Assembly: GCA_033002965.1 (NCBI GenBank) | Contig: JAURVB010006661.1 | Coordinates: 1-64,000 of the forward strand | Direction: 5' to 3' | Length of the DNA stretch: 64,000 nt | From: Piper betle | Taxonomy: Eukaryota; Streptophyta; Magnoliopsida; Piperales; Piperaceae | Shown here: one piece after another, positions 57,057 through 64,000 of the stretch | How positions within the stretch are numbered: the first letter of the stretch is position 1 | Layout of the letters: the number at the start of each line of letters is the position of its first letter | Notes under the pieces: model-generated | Databases searched by the model: none | Seen by the model: only the letters and a program-made list of their open reading frames with translations | What the model was told of the DNA's origin: nothing | Translations under genes and position numbers: made by a program

Positions 57057-57416
57057 TTAAGGGAAACCATGGAGGTTCTTGCCATGCAGATTGCCATGAA
57101 CGATCATGTCCATCGCCTTTCTGAATTTGCAAGCATCACAAGGAAGAGTTACCAGGCCTTCGTAACAGCATCCGAACTCTTCTTCGGCGTCAACCAAAAA
57201 CTGCTGTATGAGAGGATGGTTGAGGTGAGCCAAGGGCAGCAAGAACCTCTCTTTTTCCTCTCCCTCAATACCTGCCATCACTGCTACAAACCCCTTGGGC
57301 GTTGGGCTTCCATGAGGAGTAGCATACTCATTGCTAATTTGGTGCAGTCTCCTGTATTGCTTCCGTCGAGATCTCATGAACAGTTTCTTGGACAGGTTCT
57401 TGAACACATGGCCCAT
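57057..57416 (-). CDS. SAUR-family protein, tandem copy S3 (119 aa)
   Basis: The same architecture as S2 with 119 residues: MGHVFKNLSKKLFMRSRRKQ, then TPKGFVAVMAGIEGEEKERF and the identical LNHPLIQQFLVDAEEEFGCC core. The core being unchanged while the ends vary is consistent with selection on the SAUR domain. The TATAAATA box lies about 55 bases upstream of the ATG. Both S2 and S3 upstream regions share GGTGGTCACGTTGGCCGTTG and TGTGGTGATTGATGTCAGCC, which may hold shared control elements. The 3' flank parallels those of S1 and S2. An auxin-responsive expression pattern is expected from the family, not shown here. Confidence 0.93.
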   Translation of the reverse strand: MGHVFKNLSKKLFMRSRRKQYRRLHQISNEYATPHGSPTPKGFVAVMAGIEGEEKERFLLPLAHLNHPLIQQFLVDAEEEFGCCYEGLVTLPCDACKFRKAMDMIVHGNLHGKNLHGFP

Positions 57417-57470
57417 GATAGCCAGAAATGATAAAAAGTGAAGTCGAAGGAGACGATCAGTTTTTTACCA

Positions 57471-57478
57471 TATTTATA
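57471..57478 (-). promoter_or_regulatory. TATA box of SAUR S3
   Basis: TATAAATA on the minus strand, 55-62 bases upstream of the start codon. Confidence 0.7.
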
Positions 57479-57806
57479 GATGAATGAAGGACGTACTTTG
57501 GCGGCAACTTTTGCTAGCCCCGTTGGTGGTCACGTTGGCCGTTGGATTGAAACTGATGTGTGGTGATTGATGTCAGCCGTCGGATTTGGATCACGTGTAA
57601 TGGAGAGTTATCATTATCGTGTAAAGACTGTTTACGTTCAATTGAGCGTTGCTCCTTACCGTCGATTAGGTTGGCCCGCTAGGGAGAAATGTGCGTCCCT
57701 CGATTGAACCGAGTCTTATTTACTTAATTTTTAAGCACTATTTTATATTTTATCAATAAATAGGCTGAAAATAATACAACTAAATACCTTATAAAATACA
57801 TCAATT

Positions 57807-57808
<2 letters not shown>

Positions 57809-57843
<35 letters not shown>
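57809..57843. repeat. (TA)n microsatellite
   Basis: About 17 TA units upstream of S3. The parallel region upstream of pseudogene S1 lacks the expansion. Confidence 0.9.
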
Positions 57844-57845
<2 letters not shown>

Positions 57846-58067
57846 CAAGACTTATTAAAAGTTGCCTATTGATCAAAAAAATAGAGAATCTAACCAATTA
57901 AAATACAATAAATTAAAGTCCATCGAGTTTCGTTTTTCTACGTCTAAATTCTAATATCTTTTTTTCACAAAACTATGCCTTATATCTGTGATGTTTTAAA
58001 AGTTCTCAATCTTCCTCTACCTACTTATAACACTTTCTAACCGGAGACTACTACCAAAACAAACAAA

Positions 58068-59080
58068 AAAAATATTGTTACATTTCTTGTTTGTTATTCA
58101 TGTTTAGGGAAACACCTCCTATTATAACTTATAAGAGTTACATATTAAATTTTAAAATTTTTAATAGGTTTTAAATAATTAATTATATATATATATTTAT
58201 ATATATATCAAAAGTAGGGGGTATAAATATGAGGTTAATAAAATTTTATCTTTTTTAATATCATTATCACCTATTTTTAATTTTTCAAAAGATGCACAAA
58301 TTAATTGGTATTTTGAAACTAATATTTATTACAATTACTTTGATAATTAAAATGAAATGATTATAAACATTAGATTATGTTGAAATTGTATGACATTATT
58401 ATTTAGTGCTTTATTTATCTAATTAATTATTTAATTATAGGACCCACTAATTTGCTTAAAATGAAAGGTGGTATAACTCGTATAAGTTATTTTAGATGTA
58501 GCTCGCGTTTATAAAACTCTTATGTTTATTATTGATAACTGACATTTATTTAGGTCTTATATAATTTTAGAAAGCTTTGCTTATTTGTATGGATTGAAAA
58601 ACTTTAATGCAAGAGGCGAAATTGAAAGTGGTGTAGTCATAAAAAAGTTTAGGATTGAATTTAGAGTATATATTACTGAAGCTAATGTTATTTTCTACTG
58701 TTAACATTGACAATTTTAGTAATTTTCTAGTAGTTATAGCCTTGTGGGAAGTAGTTAGAGTTTAAAACTTTATATATTATATATAATAGAAATAACTAAC
58801 TCAAATTATTAAGATTATCAATAACTCTTGAAAGATTACCATTAACTTTGCTAATCGTTTACGACAACTTAACTATGTAAGCTCTTTCATTCAATTGTAA
58901 ATGCATTTATACGTATAAATTTTATACTTTCAAGGCCAAACAAGAAACTAACAATATCAATTTTAAGAATTCTTCTTTTATTGATTTTTGATCTCTATAA
59001 TTGTTAATTGTTAACATATGACACTCTCTCTGCAACAAAGAATTTCTTCTCCAAACTCCATTTCAATGTGGAAATGGATG
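58068..59080. repeat. Repeat R, copy 4 (left part), truncated
   Basis: Matches 37,915-38,895. The match stops inside the conserved NVDMEEL frame, where TGTAACACCCCC, a typical LTR start, begins at about 59,081. This indicates a later insertion or rearrangement cutting R4. Confidence 0.85.
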
Positions 59081-60960
59081 TAACACCCCCAGTCCAATTT
59101 ACTCTCGAAACCAAACCGGAATATCACTGGTCCCGGTTAGGTCAGCTAACCCTAATCCAAATCCCACTGATCTACTCTTGGTATCTCGAGATGGAAGATG
59201 TCTATCACTATGTATGGATAAATGCACAAAAAAACCCTAACATGCTACTGCATGGATGACATGTCAAAACATTTAATTCGATCACATCAAAACATTCTCG
59301 ACATTTGGGTCTCGACCTACTTATTCATTCTATTCACATTTCACTTTTATCATTCAACTAGCACCCTAATATCTATTTCAAATCATAATATCACTATCCA
59401 TTTCTACTTACCACAATCTTCATCATAAGTATTTTTATTGTTCATAATTATATAACAACACAATTAAGATAGTCAAAATAAATATTCGATCGGCGCATGT
59501 GTGTGTGTGCAAAAGACATCATTGCTCCTCCATCCAAGCTGGCTCATCTTACTCATGATCATCACCTACATATATTATAAAATACGTCAGTAATGATTGT
59601 TACTGGTAACACTCGTCCAAAACATAACTAATATCAAACTGGCTATGAGAGCAAACTCTCATATAAGAGGAAGCATATGCAAGGCGTACCTTGCAAGTTA
59701 CATGCGAGCCATATGACAGTCCAGATTAGTCAACAATGCTGGAGAATCGATGATAAACTTGGTAGGAGAGGAGACTACAGATTTGGTGGCTGCTTTGTCT
59801 CCAATTTTGTTTTGCTTCGTTTTGCACATAAATTGTTGAAGTTTGGTTTTGTTGCCTGTCATAGATACATACTGTGAGAAAACAAGTCCCTTTTACAAGA
59901 AAGGGTAAACAGATTCACATTTTACCAGGGATGAAAAGAAACATATGCTCACAACGTGAATCTCATAAATCACTTCTTCTGTTGATGATTTTAAAACTTT
60001 AAAATTGCATTTCTAGGCGAAGTTATTGAAGTAATTCTCCAAACAATACAAGTACAACAACCTCAATATATACGCTAAATGCAATTAGCAAGATTCTTAT
60101 CCTATAACTACAATAACTTATGCAATATAAGAAACTTGCATGTATCTTTTGTATCTTGCTGATCGGATTGGGAAGAAAAGTGGCAATTGGAGTGCACCCA
60201 GATTCATAGATGCTCATTTTATCAATATTCTTGTCCTAGTTCTCGTTTCTCAATACATCTAATTACAAGGCATTAATGGTTTAGAAACTTCTATATGTTA
60301 TTGAAAAATTAGTATCACCCTTCATCCATGAAAATTAGTATAATATGATATATATGGAAGGGTTAGATCCAAGTCAAGATCTAACCTAATCAACACCTCT
60401 AAATTATAGACTTGATTAATAACACCCATTGTTTGGACAGTTTTAAATTAACGTATACAAAGTTTTTAAGTAGGTTGATTAATAATCGACTATGTTCATG
60501 TTCATGCACTCACTTTTTAAGAGTAAATAATTATGACTTTATATATATATATATATATATATATTAATATTATATAGTTAACTAGAAAATGTTGTGTCAT
60601 GCGCCATCTATACAGGATAAATTTTAATTTTAAACATATACTCCATTGAATAATGAGAAAAACTTTAATAATTTATATATTACATGTAGGTTCTGGCTAA
60701 TTTTAAAGATATGTCAAATTTGAATAAAAAGAAAAATTACAATTATTTGATTTATTATATATATATAGTTAAAAATTGAGAATAGTCGGATTTGAACTAG
60801 TGACCTTATATCGTAAAATTTTTTTAATTTTTAAATTAAGTTATGTAAGATTTGAACCTGCAGGACACTTTTTTTAATATATTTTTTATATTTTTCTTAT
60901 TTTTTGATTGAATAATTTTTTTATTTGTTTAATCTAAGTCAGTAATTTATTTCTCTTTCA
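59081..60960. other. Possible LTR fragment and AT-rich spacer
   Basis: TGTAACACCCCCAGTCC near 59,081 looks like a Ty3/gypsy-type LTR start, but no end or partner is visible. The rest is AT-rich with a TA run at 60,541-60,564. No gene is recognised. Confidence 0.4.
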
Positions 60961-60965
60961 TTAAT

Positions 60966-61635
60966 AAGAGTTCTATTTGGGTGCGAAAGTTGTCCAAAAA
61001 ATGTCAAAAAAGTGTTTAAAAGTGATATTGCAGACAATAATTCATATTGGTGCTCCAGATACCAAAAAAATCTCAACCTTTCGTATCTATAGGTACTTTT
61101 GATATATATATTAATACAAACATTTCAAACCTATATCGCTCAAAATTTTACCTTATCACATTTTACAGGTAATTATGGACGTACATGATAACACAGAAAG
61201 TGCAGTTGTTATCATGTTTGATACGACAAGCCCAAAAAATTTCAGAGATTATGGCAGATGACATGATCAAAATCCAAAAAACGGATGAACAAGAACTTCC
61301 ATCATTATTGGAAAGCATAGGTGGCAAAGAATATGTATTCCAAGTGAAGCCGGACAAAATAAATCTTAATAAGAGGTGAGCCAAGTTACACTCTTTTAAC
61401 TAGGTTCAACATTTTGGATATTGCCCAATTGAGCCACATTGACCAACAAAAACAAGTGCTCAATATTCAATTTTGAGAATAAAAATTTTCATGTTCAAAT
61501 ATATCCTACATTTACTTATTTAATTATATTTATTTTTTAAAAGAAGAATTATGATGAAGAAACCACTTTGAATTCAGAATGCTTGTCAAACAATTATAAT
61601 GCAAACTTCGGAAGGTACAGAAAATGCAAAGGTAT
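60966..61635 (+). pseudogene. RPA1-like (replication protein A large subunit) C-terminal relic
   Basis: The segment at about 60,980-61,090 reads CESCPKNVKKV...IADNNSYWCSRYQ, the zinc-ribbon of the RPA1 C-terminal OB fold; the fourth Cys is Tyr. After an intron (acceptor at 61,168) the next exon (61,169-61,375) begins VIMDVHDNTESAVVIMFDTT, the usual V-D-TG-x-FxxFD strand, shifts frame by one, and continues ADDMIKIQKTDEQELPSLLE and IGGKEYVFQV, ending at a good donor. A short final exon ends QTSEGTENAK. The frameshift and lost Cys mark it as dead. In plants, RPA1-like genes also ride in Helitrons, so it could be a transposon passenger rather than a host gene. Confidence 0.75.
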
Positions 61636-61959
61636 ATAATTGCTTTTATTTTTAAATAGGTTGATTTGTATGGGTATAACATGATGTTTGACTTCTCAGA
61701 ATGTACTCATACTTATTAAAGGAAATAGGAAAAGATATTTTGATGGACCCATAATTATCGGAAAGGAAGTTCATCCTTGTGACAAAGAAAGCAGTAGATC
61801 ATATATGACTCCAAATAATGTTCCAAAAAATTTCATACTTGATGAATTTTCTTTTAATGTTTACTATTTTAACTTTATTCGCATAGCCTTTTGTTCGGGT
61901 GCGGGATCGTCCGCCCCCTCGAATCGGTTCTTATGTGATTCGGGTTTAAAGGTTCGGTG
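61636..61959. other. Spacer 3' of the RPA1-like relic
   Basis: An open frame over 61,688-62,002 runs from AT-rich into GC-rich repeat sequence and carries no motif. I see no gene. Confidence 0.4.
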
Positions 61960-62130
61960 CGACCGAGCCGCCCTTGCCGCGCAAAGAGATAATGTGATAT
62001 AAATAGAAACAGTAAAATGACACACAGGAAATTTTTTACGTGGTTCCTTAGGGTTCAACTTGAATCCCTAAGTCAGTCCACAGTGAGATTAGTACTCACA
62101 ATCCACTATTTCTCCTTTGATTTTTACAAG
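61960..62130 (-). repeat. Repeat Y, copy 2 (inverted relative to 53,100-53,290)
   Basis: Contains the complement of the shared text around TTCAAGTTGAACCCTAAGGA. It continues into a long GC-rich tract to the window end. Confidence 0.7.
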
Positions 62131-64000
62131 TTACACAAAACAGTGAATTTTTGCTGCCTTTAGATAAATTTGCCCTGATCAGTCTGGAAGGCCTTCAAAT
62201 TATTTCTAGAGTGTTGATAGGCTGAACCAGGCCGTTCTGGGTTGGTTCAAACCAAACAAATGCTGGACCGGACCAAACAGCGCACGTCGGCTTCCTTTCT
62301 CTCTGCATGCGCCGGACTGCGGGCGGTGTACAGTACGCTAGCTCCAATTCGGGTCGTGGGTGGTCACGAACGCAGTCACGGTCTAGATCTGGTCACGGGT
62401 CTGCAGGCTAAATGGCTGGTCACGGATCTGCCGAATCTTGTGGACGCAGCCGAAGTAAACGGGCACGACGGACCCGGCTACGGCGTGACGCGGCGGCGCA
62501 TTTGGGGCTCCGGCGGCGAATTTTCTGGCGTCGGATGGTGGCGGAGTTCGCCCAGAACTGTAGATCTCAGAATGGTGAAGGTCTTGGCGGTGGTCCGACG
62601 GTCAGCGGCGGCTCCGGTCGGTCGGTCGGATGCCGGAAAGTTAGACACTTTTCTGCACTTTTGTGCTACGCTGGTCACTTCTCGATTTTTTCCGGCGACC
62701 TCAGTAATGAAATCCGGTAGATCTCCGTTTGGGTTTCTATATCATTCCATAATCTTCACTTGATCACAACGGAAGGCGCTGGAGAACGACCTGGCGACTT
62801 GGTCGGAAAGAATCCAAGAAATCCACTGTTCGCTGACTCTGTTTTCTGCTTTTCCGGCCAGCAACTTCCTCGCTTCCCGATGTTTTTTCGGCGACCTCGG
62901 CGACGAACTCCGGCGGATCTCAGTTTGGGTTTGTAGATCACTTCTCCGCCTTCACTCTGAACCTCGTGACGGGGCCAGGAGCGACCGGAACTGGTTGGAA
63001 AGAATCCAAGAAGTCTGAAACGACGAATAGGGACTCCTTTCCTTGGCAGCTGCAACTAAATTCCAAAACAGCGATCGGGGGAAGGAAGGGCACTTTCCTA
63101 TGACTCCTTCAGGGCGATGCAGTGACTCCTTCACGGTGATGAGGAGGGCTCTATCTTTTCTGGCGATCCAACCATAAAGTGGCGGCAAGGAACAGAGCAG
63201 CAACTCCAAGCGGGATAGCAGCAACGGACGTCCTCTTCATCCGAGCCCTGCAAAATTATAAACAAACAAAACTTCTTTTGGTTTAAATCTGTTGCAGCGA
63301 GGCAGCATTAGCATTGCGGTAACTCCGGCAAAGAGCAGCTTTTGTTGTCGGCTTTGGTCTGGATGATAGCAACTCCTTGCTTCTCCCCTATTTTTTATGA
63401 CGGTCGTGCAGCGGCGACAATTCTTCTGGAATTCTTGGCTCGATGAGGATTTCGGCGAGGCTGCACAACAACAATGGGGCTGGACTCCGGGGATGTGGTG
63501 ATCCTGGTAGCACTCCACAGCAGCAGTGAACTCCGGCCTTCCACGGCGGCTATGGCAACAGCAAGGTACGAGCGTATTTCCTTGAAACAATTCCAATGAG
63601 GCAAGGCTTTAGACCTCCTCTCCTTGGCTAATCAGCAAGACAGTGAGCAGCGACTCCTCGGCGTTGGCAAGATGTTGGACTCCAGCACTCTTGTTCCAGC
63701 GATGGCAGACTCCCGCACCGGGGCTTGGGCTCTTCTCACGGCAGCACGTCGGCAACACTTCAAAGCAACACGACTCCTTCACCGGTGGCTCTGGCAAGTG
63801 GAAAGTTTGGATCTTGGGCAAGGATTCATGGCCGTGACAGGGGTAGTGATCGATCGGGTGTTGGCGAGGGTCACCGGAGCATCTCCGGTGAGGGGCTCCT
63901 CCCTCGGCTTTTCTTCTGTCTGGCAAAATTCTTTTCCTTTAGCGTACGAGCCCCCTTCGCTTCAGTAATAACACCCGGCTTTTATAGAATTGGGATAACT
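62131..64000. other. GC-rich repeat-like region, no gene recognised
   Basis: Recurrent words such as AACTCCGGC, GACTCCTTC and CGGCGACCTC(A/G)G (62,693 and 62,890), with TTCACTTGATCACAAC / ATCACTTCTCCGCC segments repeated about 190 bases apart. Many overlapping open frames exist, but none shows a protein family. It is probably the body of a transposable element that extends beyond the window. Confidence 0.45.

Noticed and set aside
56031..57431. Plus-strand 141-codon frames over both tandem SAURs
   Set aside because: Complement of intact SAUR coding sequence; their similarity to each other only reflects the duplication.
1..64000. CRISPR array, bacterial operon or prophage
   Set aside because: The window is plant nuclear DNA with spliced genes; no regularly spaced direct repeats or bacterial gene organisation.

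Overview
This is nuclear DNA from a flowering plant. The evidence is spliced genes with GT-AG introns on an AT-rich background, three families of SAUR-type auxin-response genes or relics, a MIR166 precursor, an ATXR7-type SET-domain gene, and copia, TRIM, hAT, MULE-like and possible Helitron remnants. The low GC and long AT-rich spacers argue against a grass. I cannot name the species.

Left part (1-31.3 kb): two blocks of sequence are each present twice in the same orientation. Block A (about 60-2,990 and 10,340-13,024) carries the 3' exons of an At1g16860-type membrane-protein gene on the minus strand. Block B (3,026-5,522 and 28,775-31,282) carries the last exon and downstream region of the ATXR7-like gene. 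In the left copy A and B are joined by about 35 bases. In the right copy they are 15.75 kb apart, and that interval holds exon 1 of the At1g16860-like gene, a truncated copia element, a MIR166 hairpin, a hAT MITE, a SAUR32-like gene and a tRNA-Tyr-like sequence. Both At1g16860-like copies are broken, by different lesions. A separate minus-strand membrane-protein gene with a frame break sits at 6.3-7.1 kb.

Middle (31-37.8 kb): a minus-strand ATXR7/SDG25-type histone H3K4 methyltransferase gene. Its order is GYF-like modules, a long central region, SET and post-SET. I place 13 coding exons (36,576 to 31,007) plus a 5' non-coding exon. At least one single-base frame break is visible in an otherwise well-kept gene.

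Right part (37.8-64 kb): repeat-rich and modular. A non-coding repeat R (37.9, 48.4, 53.4 and 58.1 kb) is followed by a TIR/hairpin element T in three of its four copies (39.7, 49.1, 54.6 kb). In two cases a SAUR unit follows (50.1 and 56.0 kb), so R-T-SAUR appears to have been duplicated as one block. Two SAUR genes are intact (56.0 and 57.1 kb) and one is a pseudogene that lost its promoter and N-terminus (50.1 kb). Between them lie a miniature LTR element (TRIM), a widely spaced inverted repeat pair around a FAR1/FRS relic, and a 1.19 kb hAT element with a perfect 8-bp target duplication carrying a kinesin-light-chain-like TPR fragment. At 61 kb there is a relic of an RPA1-type OB-fold protein. 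Sequence near 53.2 kb recurs inverted near 62.0 kb.

Functionally, the likely live genes are ATXR7, the SAUR32-like gene, two tandem SAURs and MIR166. They share the themes of chromatin and auxin/development, but nothing shows that they act as one system.
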